DNA of 64,000 nt, from assembly GCF_005887635.2 (NCBI RefSeq), contig NZ_CP040818.1, positions 2,510,501-2,574,500 on the forward strand, written 5' to 3'. Each line of letters opens with the position of its first letter. Position 1 is the stretch's first letter. The DNA comes from Paroceanicella profunda. Lineage in GTDB: Bacteria > Pseudomonadota > Alphaproteobacteria > Rhodobacterales > Rhodobacteraceae. The position numbers and the translations under genes are program-made. The notes below the pieces were generated by a model. That model made no database searches, had not been told where the DNA came from, and saw nothing but the letters and a program-made list of their open reading frames with translations. Of this stretch, positions 42,623 to 55,705 are shown one piece after another.

Positions 42623-43623
42623 AGGTCACGGATGTGCCCTTCGAGCGGACCTCGCCGCCACCGGTGCGGGCTCCCGGCCTGGCCGATTTCCGCGCCGGCG
42701 GGGCCGCGCGCCGGGCCTTCCTGCGCTACCACGTGACCGACCGGCTGACCGGTGTTGCGCAGGTCGGTCTCTACCACGTGCTGTCGGTTCTGCCGCCGGC
42801 CGCGGCCGCGGCGATCGGCGCCACGCTCGGCGGGCTGGTGGCGCGGCTGGACTGGAACCGGCCCTACGTGGAATTCATGCGCCGCGGCATGGTGCGCATC
42901 CGCCCGGAGCTGAAGGGGGATCGCGCGGGCCAGGACCGGCTGCTGCGCGCCTGGTTCCGCAACGCGGGAATCGTGCGGGCCCATTATCCCTGCATTCGGA
43001 AACTGGTGACGCCGGAGCGCCTCACCGTGCACAACCGCGAGATCATGGAGGAGGCGAAGGCCACCGGGAAGCCGGTGTACCTCGTCCTCGTGCACCTGGG
43101 CAACTGGGAGGCCGCGGGGCTGGGGGCAGGCGTGCTGCAGCTCGGCACGTTCTTCGGCATCTACGAGCCGCAGCCCAACCGCTACCAGAACCGGCTGATC
43201 TACCGTCTGCGCCGCCGCCACCGGCTCCACGCCTTCCCGCCGGACCGCCACCTTCCGGCGCTGCTGCGCCGGTTCGCCTGCCAGGGCGGGGAGAACGCAG
43301 TGCTGTTCCTGGACGAGGTGCGCGACGCGGAGAACGCCTTCCCCCTCTTCGGCCGGCCCGTGAAGGCCTCCTCGAACCTGCGCTTCGTGCTCAAGCTGGC
43401 CGCGCTTGCCGAAGCGCGGGTGGTGCCCTGCCATTTCGTGCGCGAGGGCGCGGGCCACATCAGCCTGCGCCTGCTGGCGCACCTGCCGCCGCCGGCCCGA
43501 TCGACGAACGCGGAGGCGGACGCCACCGGCCATGTGCTCTCGGGCCTGTTCGAAGCCGCGATCCGCGAGAACCTGGAGCAATGGTACATGCTCAAGGACA
43601 TGCGCCTGCCGCCGCAGGAATGA
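42619..43623 (+). CDS. Lysophospholipid/lauroyl acyltransferase, LpxL-like
   Basis: This 334-aa protein belongs to the LpxL/HtrB acyltransferase superfamily: a membrane-associated N-terminus (GLYHVLSVLPPAAAAAIG), the catalytic H-x4-D/E motif as HLGNWE, YEPQPNRYQNRLI, and LFLDEVRDAENAFPLFGRP. It should move an acyl chain onto a lipid at the inner membrane. The GTG at 42619 overlaps the P450 stop. The last 43 codons are repeated twice downstream of the stop (see the tandem repeat). Confidence 0.88.
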   Translation: MKVTDVPFERTSPPPVRAPGLADFRAGGAARRAFLRYHVTDRLTGVAQVGLYHVLSVLPPAAAAAIGATLGGLVARLDWNRPYVEFMRRGMVRIRPELKGDRAGQDRLLRAWFRNAGIVRAHYPCIRKLVTPERLTVHNREIMEEAKATGKPVYLVLVHLGNWEAAGLGAGVLQLGTFFGIYEPQPNRYQNRLIYRLRRRHRLHAFPPDRHLPALLRRFACQGGENAVLFLDEVRDAENAFPLFGRPVKASSNLRFVLKLAALAEARVVPCHFVREGAGHISLRLLAHLPPPARSTNAEADATGHVLSGLFEAAIRENLEQWYMLKDMRLPPQE

Positions 43624-43896
43624 GCGCTGCCGGAGTGCGCGGAGGCGGACGCCACCGGCCGGGTGCTTTCCGGCCTGTTCGAAGCTGCGATCCGCGAGAA
43701 CCTGGAGCAATGGTACACGCTCAAAGACATGCGCCTGCCGCCGCAGGAATGAGCGCTGCCGGAGTGCGCGGATGCGGGCGCCACCGGCCGGGTGCTTTCC
43801 GGCCTGTTCGAAGCCGCGGTCCGCGAATACCTGAAGCAATGGTACATGCTCGATGACATCCGCCTGTCGCTACGGGAATGAACGCTGCCGGATTGG
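43510..43896 (+). repeat. 129-bp tandem triplication of the acyltransferase 3' end
   Basis: Three copies of a 129-bp unit begin at 43510, 43639 and 43768. The first is the real C-terminal coding end (about 38 codons plus stop) with its first downstream bases. Copies two and three are non-coding relics that keep the same reading frame and the same stop position, for example NLEQWYTLKDMRLPPQE in copy two. Divergence grows from copy one to copy three, mostly by single substitutions. Confidence 0.93.
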
Positions 43897-44506
43897 CCGG
43901 GACAGGGGCCGGGGCACCTGCCCGGGCGGTGGAGCCGGCGCAGGCACGGCCCCCGCGGCGCGGGTCTGTCCGGTCGCCCCGCTGTCGCAGGAAAGGGCAC
44001 GCGGGCGCACCCGTTCGGTTCCGTCAGATGCCGAAGGGGCACGGGGCGGCGGCCCGGCCCCCTCCGCCTGCGGCGGCGAGGGGAGCGCCCTTGCCGGCAG
44101 CCTTCGCGGGGGCGTGTTCTGCTCCGCCGGGGCCGACGGGTGCACTGGTGCGGGCGCATGGCCGCCGTATGCTCCGGGCCCGGCACCCCTGCCGGGTGGC
44201 GGAGCGCGGCCCGCGGAACGCACCGTCGCCCGCCTTCGCGCTCCGGAACGATGCGCGGTACCGTGCCCGGCCGTGGTGGCCTTCCCCGGCGCAGGGCCGG
44301 GTGAACCGGAGGCCGGGAAAGGGCGTGATGGGGCGGCAAGGGCGTGATGGGGCGGCGGTGCCGCGGGGGGGTGGCGCGGTTCGCGGGCGGGGCCGGAGCG
44401 GGCCGGCGGCCCCGCGATGCGGCTCGGGCCCCGCGCCGCAGGTCATTGACATCGCCGGGCAATCGGCTGAGCGTTCGGCGGTCGCATCCGGAGGGGGAGC
44501 AGGGAC
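43897..44506. other. GC-rich intergenic region, no gene seen
   Basis: About 610 bp without a supportable gene. It contains a short direct repeat (GGGCGTGATGGGGCGGC at 44321 and 44340). Several frames are open on both strands only because stop codons are rare at this GC content. The promoter of the following oxidase gene may lie in the final 80 bp, where the composition drops (ATTGACATC around 44450), but no clear element was defined. Confidence 0.5.
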
Positions 44507-45745
44507 ATGAGCATGCGCGTTGTGGTGGTCGGGGCCGGGATCACCGGGGTCTGCGCCGCGGAGTGGCTGCGCCGGGACGGCCATGCCGTGACGCTGGTGG
44601 ACCGGGTTCCGCCGGGAGACCGGGGGCAGGCCTCCTTCGGCAATGCCGGGCTGCTCGCACGCTGCTCTGTGGTGCCGGTCTCGGTGCCGGGGCTGCTGGC
44701 CAAGGCGCCGGGGATGCTGCTGGACCCCGATTCGCCGCTGTTCCTGCGCTGGTCCTACCTGCCGCGGCTGCTGCCCTGGCTGGTGCCCTTCCTGCGCAAC
44801 GGCCGGCGCGAGCGGATGGAGACGATCGTGGGCGACATCGCCGCCCTCACGAACGACAGCGTGGAGCAGCACGAGGCGTTGGCCGCCGGCACCCCGGCCG
44901 CGCGCTTCATCCGCCGGGGGGAGTACGGGTTCCTCTACCCCGACCGCGCCGCCTTCGAGGCCGACGCGATGTCCTATGCCCTCAAGCGCGCGCACGGCTT
45001 CACCTGGGAGGAGCACGAGGGCGCCGCCCTGCAGGCGCGCGACCCGGGCCTGCAGCCCGGCCACGGCTTTCTGGCCACCTTCCCCGATCATGGCTGGATC
45101 ACCGCGCCGGGGCCCTACGTGGCCGCGCTTGCCGAGACGTTCCGGGCCGGCGGCGGCGTGGTGCGCGCGGCGGAGGTGGCGGACGTGAAGCCCGGCACGG
45201 TCACGCTCGCAGGAGGGGAGGAGCTTCAGGCCGAGCGCATCGTGCTCAGCGCCGGCATCTGGTCGCGCCGCTTCGCCGAGGGGCTGGGCTACACGGTGCC
45301 GCTGGAGGCGGAGCGCGGCTATCACCTGATGTTGCGGGGCGCCAGCCATGCGCCCTCGCACCCCTGCATGGTCACGGCCGGAAAGTTCGTCGTCACGCCC
45401 ATGGAGGCGGGGCTGCGGCTGGCCGGCGTGGTGGAATTCGGCGGCACCGCGGCGCCGCCCTCGGCCGCGCCGGTGGACCTGCTGCGCCGGCAGGTGCGCA
45501 AGGTCTACCCCGGGCTCACCTGGGAGGAGGAGGAGAGCTGGATGGGCTTCCGCCCCAGCCTGCCCGACAGCGTGCCCATGCTGGGCGAGAGCCCGCGCGC
45601 GCCGGGCGTCATCCTGGCCTTCGGCTCCCAGCATCTCGGGCTCACCATCGGGCCGCGGCTGGGCCGGATGGTGGCCGATCTCGCCGCCGGGCGCCGGGCC
45701 AATCTCGACCTCACCCCCTACGCCGTGGACCGTTTCAATGCCTGA
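44507..45745 (+). CDS. FAD-dependent D-amino-acid dehydrogenase-like oxidoreductase
   Basis: This 412-aa DAO-family flavoprotein has an N-terminal dinucleotide-binding motif (VVVVGAGITGVCAAEWLRR), the FGNAGLLARCSVVPV segment typical of DadA-like enzymes, and the C-terminal WMGFRPSLPDSVPMLGESPR and FGSQHLGLTIGPRLG blocks. It would oxidise a D-amino acid or related amine to the oxo acid. The start follows GGAGGGGGAGCAGGGAC. It overlaps a sulfotransferase-like gene by 8 bp, suggesting a joint function that cannot be named. Confidence 0.88.
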   Translation: MSMRVVVVGAGITGVCAAEWLRRDGHAVTLVDRVPPGDRGQASFGNAGLLARCSVVPVSVPGLLAKAPGMLLDPDSPLFLRWSYLPRLLPWLVPFLRNGRRERMETIVGDIAALTNDSVEQHEALAAGTPAARFIRRGEYGFLYPDRAAFEADAMSYALKRAHGFTWEEHEGAALQARDPGLQPGHGFLATFPDHGWITAPGPYVAALAETFRAGGGVVRAAEVADVKPGTVTLAGGEELQAERIVLSAGIWSRRFAEGLGYTVPLEAERGYHLMLRGASHAPSHPCMVTAGKFVVTPMEAGLRLAGVVEFGGTAAPPSAAPVDLLRRQVRKVYPGLTWEEEESWMGFRPSLPDSVPMLGESPRAPGVILAFGSQHLGLTIGPRLGRMVADLAAGRRANLDLTPYAVDRFNA

Positions 45746-46487
45746 CAGTCTCCGCCCCGCCACCCGCCGCATCGCCATGTGGTCTGGCCCGCGCAACCTC
45801 TCCTCGGCGCTGATGCGCAGCTTCTCCGCCCGGGCGGATTGCGCCGTGCGCGACGAGCCCTTCTACGCCGCCTACCTGGCGGCCACGGACCGGCCGCACC
45901 CGATGGCCGCGGAGACGATTGCCGCCGGCGAGACGGACCCGGCGCGCGTCGCCCATGCCTGTGCCACCGAGGAGCGCGGGGTGCCGGTGCTCTACCAGAA
46001 GCACATGACCCACCACATGCTGCCGGGCATGGACCTGGGCTGGACTGCGGCGCTCACGAACGCCTTCCTGATCCGTGCGCCGGAGGCGGTGCTGGCGAGC
46101 TACTCGGTCAAGCACGAGGCGGTGGACCAGCAGGACATCGGCTTCGAGAAGCAGGCCGAGCTGTTCGCGCGCGAGGCCGACCGGCTGGGCCATGCCCCCG
46201 TGGTGGTCGACGCCGAGGACATCCTGCGCGACCCGGCCGCGATGCTGCCCGCGCTCTGCGCCGCCCTCGACATTCCCTGGGACGCGGCGATGCTGTCCTG
46301 GCCCGAGGGGCCGCACCCTGACGACGGCATCTGGGCGGCGCACTGGTACGGAAGCCTGTGGTCCTCAACCGGCTTCGCCCCCTGGTCGCCGCGCCCCCTC
46401 CCGGTGCTCGGCGCCGCCGAGGCGCGACTGGCCGAAGCGGCCCGGCCCCATTACGAGCGCCTGCACGCCCATCGCATCCGCCCCTGA
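45738..46487 (+). CDS. Sulfotransferase-family P-loop protein
   Basis: This 249-aa protein begins with a sulfate/P-loop motif (IAMWSGPRNLSSALMRSF) that matches the 5'-phosphosulfate-binding loop of sulfotransferase-like proteins. Further conserved parts are FLIRAPEAVLASYSVKHE and VVVDAEDILRDPAAMLPALC. The target is not known. It shares an 8-bp overlap with the DadA-like gene. A two-hairpin palindromic element starts 11 bp after its stop. Confidence 0.8.
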   Translation: MPDSLRPATRRIAMWSGPRNLSSALMRSFSARADCAVRDEPFYAAYLAATDRPHPMAAETIAAGETDPARVAHACATEERGVPVLYQKHMTHHMLPGMDLGWTAALTNAFLIRAPEAVLASYSVKHEAVDQQDIGFEKQAELFAREADRLGHAPVVVDAEDILRDPAAMLPALCAALDIPWDAAMLSWPEGPHPDDGIWAAHWYGSLWSSTGFAPWSPRPLPVLGAAEARLAEAARPHYERLHAHRIRP

Positions 46488-46498
46488 TCCCGCGGGGA

Positions 46499-46571
46499 AC
46501 GCCCGCCGTGCCGAGGGGGCTTCGCCCCCGCAGCCCGGCGGGCGTGGCGAAGGCCTCTCCGGGCCTCCGCC
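46499..46571 (+). repeat. REP-like two-hairpin element, copy A
   Basis: A long stem (ACGCCCGCCG / CGGCGGGCGT) encloses an inner stem (GAGGGGGC-TTCG-CCCCCGC side) and is followed at once by a second stem (GGCGAAGGCC / GGCCTCCGCC). It lies 11 bp past the sulfotransferase-like stop, in the gene's orientation. Confidence 0.85.
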
Positions 46572-50865
<4,294 letters not shown>

Positions 50866-50943
50866 GAAGAAGCTCTCCGTCTTGACGTTGCGCAACCGGT
50901 CTAGTCAGTCTCGCCGGGCTTGGCAATTCGGAGGCGTGGAGCG

Positions 50944-51437
50944 ATGGAGATACGCGGGGCGGAGGCGCGCGACGCGGCGGCGATGGCGGAGATCGTGAAC
51001 CGCGAGATCCGCGAGACCACCGCCACCTGGACCACGCAGGAGCGCAGCGCCGCCGACATGGAGGCCTGGATCGCCGAGCGCCGCGCAACCGGCCACCCGG
51101 CGCTGGTGGCCGAGGCCGGCGGCACGCTCATCGGCTACGCCGGCTGCGGGCCGTTCCGCAGTTTCCCCGGCTACCGCCACACCGCCGAGCACAGCGTCTA
51201 CGTGAGCCCCGCCGCGCAGGGGCTGGGGGCGGGGCGCGCGCGCTGATGCAGGCGCTCGAGGCCGGGGCCCGCGCGCAGGGGCTGCACGCGCTCGTCGGCG
51301 GCGTGGGATCGGAGAACACCGCCTCGCTGGCCTTCCACCGCGCCCTCGGCTTCACCGAAGTCGGTCGCCTGCCGGAGGTGGGCCGCAAGTTCGACCGCTG
51401 GCTGACCCTGGTGCTGATGCAAAAGCTGCTCACCTGA
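50944..51437 (+). pseudogene. GNAT acetyltransferase (phosphinothricin-type), frameshifted at a GC dinucleotide run
   Basis: Two adjacent frames together make one complete N-acetyltransferase. Frame 1 (50944-51246) has [30 protein letters not shown] and ends [15 protein letters not shown]. Frame 2 (from 51241) continues [20 protein letters not shown] and [19 protein letters not shown]. The break is at five GC dinucleotides (51234-51243); four would restore the family sequence [14 protein letters not shown]. The enzyme type acetylates phosphinothricin, methionine sulfoximine or a related amine. It is a pseudogene, a phase-variable gene or a sequencing artefact; no other lesion is seen. Confidence 0.85.
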
Positions 51438-51711
51438 CCGTGGGCCTCCCGGGGCCTTCCTGGGCCGCCCGCGGCAGCGGGCCGGGGCGGGCGGCCTCCG
51501 CCGCCAGCCGCAGGAGGGCGGATCACCTCTCGCCCACGGCATCGTGTAACCGGCCGTTCATCGCACGCGCAGGTGGGCGCTTTCGATCCGCGGCGGGATC
51601 TGTCACTCTGCAGGGGAGAGAGGGTCGGCGCGCAACGCCCGTGCCGGGGCCCTGAGTCTGCTGTCACGCCGCACCCCGGATGCGGCGCCCTGCTGGGTGA
51701 GGACCCCCGGA

Positions 51712-52398
51712 ATGTCGATCTGGACCCGCATTGCCGAAGCCCTGTCCGCGCTGGCGTCCGGCGAGTCGCTGGCGGACGTGCTGGCGAAACTGCGCTCTCC
51801 GCCCGAGCAGAGCGTGGCCTTCACCATTGCCGTCATCGCGCTCGGCGCCAAGATGGCCAAGGCGGACGGGCATGTCACGCGCCGCGAGGTGGAGGCCTTC
51901 CGCGAGGTGTTCCGCATCGCGCCGGAGGACGAGGCCCAGGCGGCCCGCGTCTACAATCTCGCCCGCCAGGACGTGGCGGGGTTCGAGCTTTACGCAGACC
52001 GGGTGGCACGGATGTTCCGCAACCAGCGCCAGGTGCTGGAGGACCTGCTCGAGGGCCTGTTCCACATCGCGCTCGCCGATGGGGACTACCATCCGGCCGA
52101 GGACGCCTTCCTGCGCGAGGTGGCGCGGCGCTTCGCGCTGGAACCGCGGGTGTTCCGCAGCCTGCACGCGCGCTACCTGCCCGGGGTGGAGCCCGATCCC
52201 TATGACGTGCTGGGCGTCGCGCCCACCGACGATATCCGCACCATCCGCTCGCGCTGGCGCGCTCTGGTGCGCGACACGCACCCGGACCGGCTGGTGTCGC
52301 GCGGCGTGCCGGAGGAGGCCATCACGCTCGCCACCCGGCGCCTCGCCGCGATCAACGACGCCTGGGCGGCGATCCAGCGCGAACACGCCCCGGCCTGA
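51712..52398 (+). CDS. TerB-DnaJ domain protein (DjlA-like, soluble)
   Basis: This 228-aa protein combines an N-terminal TerB/DjlA-like helical domain (VAFTIAVIALGAKMAKADGHVTR; FHIALADGDYHPAEDAFLREVARRF, two acid-rich EF-like turns) with a C-terminal J-domain (DPYDVLGVAPTDD, HPD in DTHPDRLV, INDAWAAIQ). The HPD motif that stimulates Hsp70 is intact. DjlA has a membrane anchor; none is seen here, so it is probably a soluble co-chaperone. The ATG at 51712 is chosen from the family N-terminus (MSIW). Confidence 0.9.
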   Translation: MSIWTRIAEALSALASGESLADVLAKLRSPPEQSVAFTIAVIALGAKMAKADGHVTRREVEAFREVFRIAPEDEAQAARVYNLARQDVAGFELYADRVARMFRNQRQVLEDLLEGLFHIALADGDYHPAEDAFLREVARRFALEPRVFRSLHARYLPGVEPDPYDVLGVAPTDDIRTIRSRWRALVRDTHPDRLVSRGVPEEAITLATRRLAAINDAWAAIQREHAPA

Positions 52399-52429
52399 CC
52401 GCGCGGCCCCGTCGGCGCGGAAGGCGCAG

Positions 52430-52760
52430 GCCGCTCCCGGCCGGACTGCCCGGCGCTGCGGGCCGCTCTCCGCCTGAAGGCCGGGAGGCGCGGCCGCTCC
52501 CGGGCGCGCAGTTTGCACCGGGCCGGACGACCCGGCGCCGCGGGCGGCCTCTGCCTCAGGATCGGCAGGCGCGGGCCGTTTCGGGCCCGGGCGGGCGCGG
52601 GCGCGAGTTACATCGTGCCTGACAGTCTGGCGCCGCGGCCGGACTTCGGATCGGGAAGCGCGGGCCGATCCGGGCCCGGGTGTGCGGGAACGCAGGTTTC
52701 ACCGGGGCGGACGGCCCGGTGGCGAGGGTGGTCTCGTCCTCAGCACCCGGCGGCGCGAGC
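52430..52760. repeat. Degenerate intergenic repeat, about 80-90 bp period
   Basis: The 531-bp gap 52399-52929 contains three to four diverged units marked by GCGCGGCCG / GCGCGGGCCG at 52487, 52568 and 52657, with recurring CACCGGGCCGGACGACCCGG-like blocks. No gene is supported in it. Confidence 0.55.
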
Positions 52761-52929
52761 CGTTCCGGCCGGGACGGTCGCGAGGGAGGCTGGCGCCGGG
52801 ATCGAACCGCCGGCGCTGCGGACTGCCCACGGGTGAACGCCCCTGGCGCCGGTGGTATGCGGGGCGTCAGAAACCTCACCGGAGGCCCCGCGGCCGTGGC
52901 GGGGTCGCGCCGGGTTGCGGAGGGCAGGG

Positions 52930-53229
52930 TCAGTGGCTGGGGGGATTGGCGGCGAAGCCGGCCTTCGCCTCGGCGCTCGCCTCGGTCTGGTGCTTCGCGC
53001 GCCATTCCTCGTAGGGCATGCCGTAGACGATCTCGCGGCCCTCGTCCCTGGTCATCGCGATGTCGCGCTCCGCGGCGGCCTCCTGATACCAGCGGCTCAG
53101 GCAGTTGCGGCAGAAGCCGGCGAGATTCATCATGTCGATGTTCTGCACGTCGGTGCGCGTGCGCAGATGCTCCACCAGGCGGCGGAAGGCGGCGGCTTCG
53201 AGTTCGGTGCGGGTGGTGTCGTCCATCAT
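52930..53229 (-). CDS. DUF1244-domain protein
   Basis: This 99-aa protein has the DUF1244 core: AAAFRRLVEHLRTRTDVQNID, MMNLAGFCRNCLSRWY and EIVYGMPYEEWRAKHQ. The C-x2-C pair in FCRNCL is conserved in the family. Function is unknown; the family is restricted largely to proteobacteria. The start overlaps the stop of the upstream N-formylglutamate amidohydrolase gene by four bases, so the two are cotranscribed, a pairing worth noting for functional prediction. Confidence 0.92.
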   Translation of the reverse strand: MMDDTTRTELEAAAFRRLVEHLRTRTDVQNIDMMNLAGFCRNCLSRWYQEAAAERDIAMTRDEGREIVYGMPYEEWRAKHQTEASAEAKAGFAANPPSH

Positions 53230-53981
53230 CTCTCTCCTGCTCGGTAGGCGGCGATCACGTCGGCGAGCGGGCCGGCAAGCTTCGCCGCCCAGAGCGCCTC
53301 GCCCTCCGGAGTGGAGATGAGGTCGTTGCGCACCTCGATCAAGACATGCGGCAGCCCGCGCCCCAGCCCGTGCCGGCTCATCGTATCGCCGTCCAGCGCA
53401 CCAGTATAGGGCTCGTTGTCGCCGATCTCGAGCCCGGGCACGGCGCGCAGCCGCTCGATCAGCGGCCGGGCGATGCGCCCGTCATCGTGCCAGAGCACCG
53501 AGAACTGCCAGGGCCGGAACGGCTTGCCGCGCAGCTGCGCGGTCATCGAATGGATGGAGACCAGCACGGGCTGGACGCCCCGGGTGGCCAGCGCGTCCAG
53601 CCGCGCGGTGATCGCGCCGTGGTAGGGATCATAGTAGAGGGCGCGGCGCCGGGCGATGTCGGCCTCGGAAATGCCGCGGTTGCCGGGAATGATGGTGCCG
53701 TCATAAAGCTGCATCACCAGCGTGGGATCGTCCGCCCCGCGGTTCGGGTCGATCACCAGGCGCGACTGGCGGGTGAGCAGGGCCGGCGCATCGAAGGCGG
53801 CGGAGAGCGCGAGGGTGACGCCGCGCGCGCCCGGATCCCAGGCGATGTGGCGGGCGATCTCCTCGGGCGGCAGGCCCAGGTCGCCCTCCGGCATCGCGTT
53901 CGAGGCGTGGTCACAGAGCAGGAGAAGGCCGGGACTGCCTTCCATGTTCACGAATTCGACCGGTTCATGTGCTGTCATCAT
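53226..53981 (-). CDS. N-formylglutamate amidohydrolase family protein, second copy
   Basis: This 251-aa protein has family motifs LLLCDHASNAMP, VIDPNRGADDPTLV, IPGNRGI, VSIHSMTA and the C-terminal HVLIEVRNDLIST. It is distinct from the 286-aa copy at 19.7 kb: the motifs are variant and the two are only distantly related. This subtype usually lies next to DUF1244, as here (4-bp overlap). The true substrate may differ from N-formylglutamate. The start is the first of two ATG codons at 53981. Confidence 0.85.
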   Translation of the reverse strand: MMTAHEPVEFVNMEGSPGLLLLCDHASNAMPEGDLGLPPEEIARHIAWDPGARGVTLALSAAFDAPALLTRQSRLVIDPNRGADDPTLVMQLYDGTIIPGNRGISEADIARRRALYYDPYHGAITARLDALATRGVQPVLVSIHSMTAQLRGKPFRPWQFSVLWHDDGRIARPLIERLRAVPGLEIGDNEPYTGALDGDTMSRHGLGRGLPHVLIEVRNDLISTPEGEALWAAKLAGPLADVIAAYRAGER

Positions 53982-54070
53982 GGCGGCCAGACATGCCGCG
54001 AAACTGCGCAGGCGGCAAGGAACTGAGGAAGGAAATTGCAAAAAAGCAAGGATATGTCGCTTGGCATTCC

Positions 54071-54101
54071 TTCACTCATTCAGCAAAGCGTGTTTATAAA
54101 C
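54071..54101 (+). promoter_or_regulatory. Putative pyk promoter with palindrome
   Basis: TTCACT (54071-54076) and TATAAA (54095-54100) with 18-bp spacing lie about 45 bp before pyk. The -10 is embedded in the perfect palindrome GTTTATAAAC (54092-54101), which could be a repressor site. Confidence 0.45.
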
Positions 54102-54145
54102 GCAGCGCCCGGCCTCCGCGCCCCCTTATCTGACAGGATTGCACG

Positions 54146-55591
54146 ATGCGACGTAACCGTAATGTAAAGGTGGTGGCCACGCTCGGCCCGGCCTCCAGCA
54201 CCCGAGAAGTCATCCGCGATCTGTTCGAGGCGGGCGCCGACGTCTTCCGCCTCAACATGTCGCATGGCACGCAGGACGATATCCGTGAGCGGCACCGCCT
54301 GATCCGGGAAATCGAGCTGGAGCTGGAACGGCCCATCGCCATCCTCGCCGACCTCCAGGGGCCGAAGCTGCGCTGCGGCACCTTCGCCAACGGCCGCGAG
54401 ACGCTGGAGATCGGCGCGCGCTTCCGCTTCGACATGGACGAGGCCGAGGGCACGACCGAGCGTGTGCGCCTGCCGCATCCGGAAATCTTCAAGGCCCTCG
54501 CCCCCGGCGCCACGCTGCTGGTGAACGACGGCAAGATGCGCTTCAAGGTGCTGGAGTGCGACGGCACCTCCGCCGAGACCGAGGTGATGGTCGGCGGCGA
54601 GATCTCCGACCGCAAGGGCGTGAACGTGCCGGACGTGATCCTGCCGCTCGCCGCCCTGTCCAAGAAGGACCTCTCGGACCTGGAATTCGCCTGCAAGCTG
54701 GGCATCGACTGGCTGGCACTGAGCTTCGTGCAGCGCGCCGAGGACGTGGAGGAGGCCCGCGCGCTGGTCGGCGACCGGGCGCTGATCATCTCCAAGATCG
54801 AGAAGCCGGCCGCGGTGCAGAACTTCGAGTCGATCCTCGCGGCCTCCGACGGCATCATGGTGGCGCGCGGCGACCTCGGGGTGGAGCTGCCCGTCGAATC
54901 GCTGCCGCCGATCCAGAAGCGCCTGGTGCGCGGCTGCCGCGCCGTCGGCAAGCCGGTGATCGTGGCGACCCAGATGCTGGAGAGCATGATCACCTCGCCG
55001 GTGCCGACCCGCGCCGAGGTCTCGGACGTGGCGCAGGCCATCTACGAGGGTGCGGACGCGGTGATGCTCTCGGGCGAATCGGCCGCCGGGCAGTATCCGG
55101 TGGAAGCGGTGCGCACGATGAACAACGTGGCGGAATCCGTGGAGTCCGATTCGATCTACCGTCAGGTGATCGAGGCCTCGCGCTCCGCCAAGCACGGCAG
55201 CACCTCCGACGCGATCACCGCCGCGGCCCGCGAAGTGGCCGAGACCACGGATGTCCGCGCCATCGCCTGCTTCACCCATTCGGGCACCACGGCCCAGATG
55301 GTGAGCCGCGAGCGCCCGCGCGTGCCGATCCTGGCGCTCACCCCGATCCTGTCGACCTCGCGCCGCCTGTGCCTCGTCTGGGGCCTGCACTGCGCGAAGA
55401 CCGACGAGGTGGACCGCTTCAAGCACGCGGTGATCCTGGCCGCGCGCATTGCCCGCGGTGCCGGGTTCGCCACGGAGGACGACCGCATCATCGTGACCGC
55501 GGGCGTGCCGTTCAACGTGTCGGGCACCACGAACATCCTGCGCATCGCGCCGGTGCGCGAGAAGGCGATCTTCGAGGGTGAGCCCGAATAA
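54146..55591 (+). CDS. pyk: Pyruvate kinase
   Basis: This 481-aa enzyme makes pyruvate and ATP from phosphoenolpyruvate and ADP. The barrel begins RNRNVKVVATLGPASS; ADLQGPKLRCG, ISKIEKPAAVQNFE (catalytic Lys), GIMVARGDLGVELP and KPVIVATQMLESM are the standard motifs. The C-terminal domain includes HSGTTAQMVSRERP. All catalytic residues are present. It is followed by the ribosomal genes rpmI-rplT on the same strand after a hairpin. Confidence 0.97.
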   Translation: MRRNRNVKVVATLGPASSTREVIRDLFEAGADVFRLNMSHGTQDDIRERHRLIREIELELERPIAILADLQGPKLRCGTFANGRETLEIGARFRFDMDEAEGTTERVRLPHPEIFKALAPGATLLVNDGKMRFKVLECDGTSAETEVMVGGEISDRKGVNVPDVILPLAALSKKDLSDLEFACKLGIDWLALSFVQRAEDVEEARALVGDRALIISKIEKPAAVQNFESILAASDGIMVARGDLGVELPVESLPPIQKRLVRGCRAVGKPVIVATQMLESMITSPVPTRAEVSDVAQAIYEGADAVMLSGESAAGQYPVEAVRTMNNVAESVESDSIYRQVIEASRSAKHGSTSDAITAAAREVAETTDVRAIACFTHSGTTAQMVSRERPRVPILALTPILSTSRRLCLVWGLHCAKTDEVDRFKHAVILAARIARGAGFATEDDRIIVTAGVPFNVSGTTNILRIAPVREKAIFEGEPE

Positions 55592-55608
55592 GGGCCTCTT
55601 GCCAAGGG

Positions 55609-55632
55609 CCGGGCTTGCGCCTATAAGCCCGG
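55609..55632 (+). terminator. Hairpin between pyk and rpmI
   Basis: A perfect 8-bp stem CCGGGCTT / AAGCCCGG with an 8-nt loop begins 18 bp after the pyk stop. It has no T-run and lies in the leader of rpmI-rplT, so it might also be part of leader-based control of the ribosomal operon. Confidence 0.45.
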
Positions 55633-55705
55633 CTTCCGAACCGGGGCAACCGGCCGAAAGGGCTGCCGTGCTGCCTCAGAACATTCTCTATGATCGGAGA
55701 CCGAA

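Noticed and set aside
43200..44462. A 420-codon minus-strand frame with three 43-aa repeats
   Set aside because: The repeats are the reverse reading of the triplicated acyltransferase 3' end. There is no independent coding evidence.
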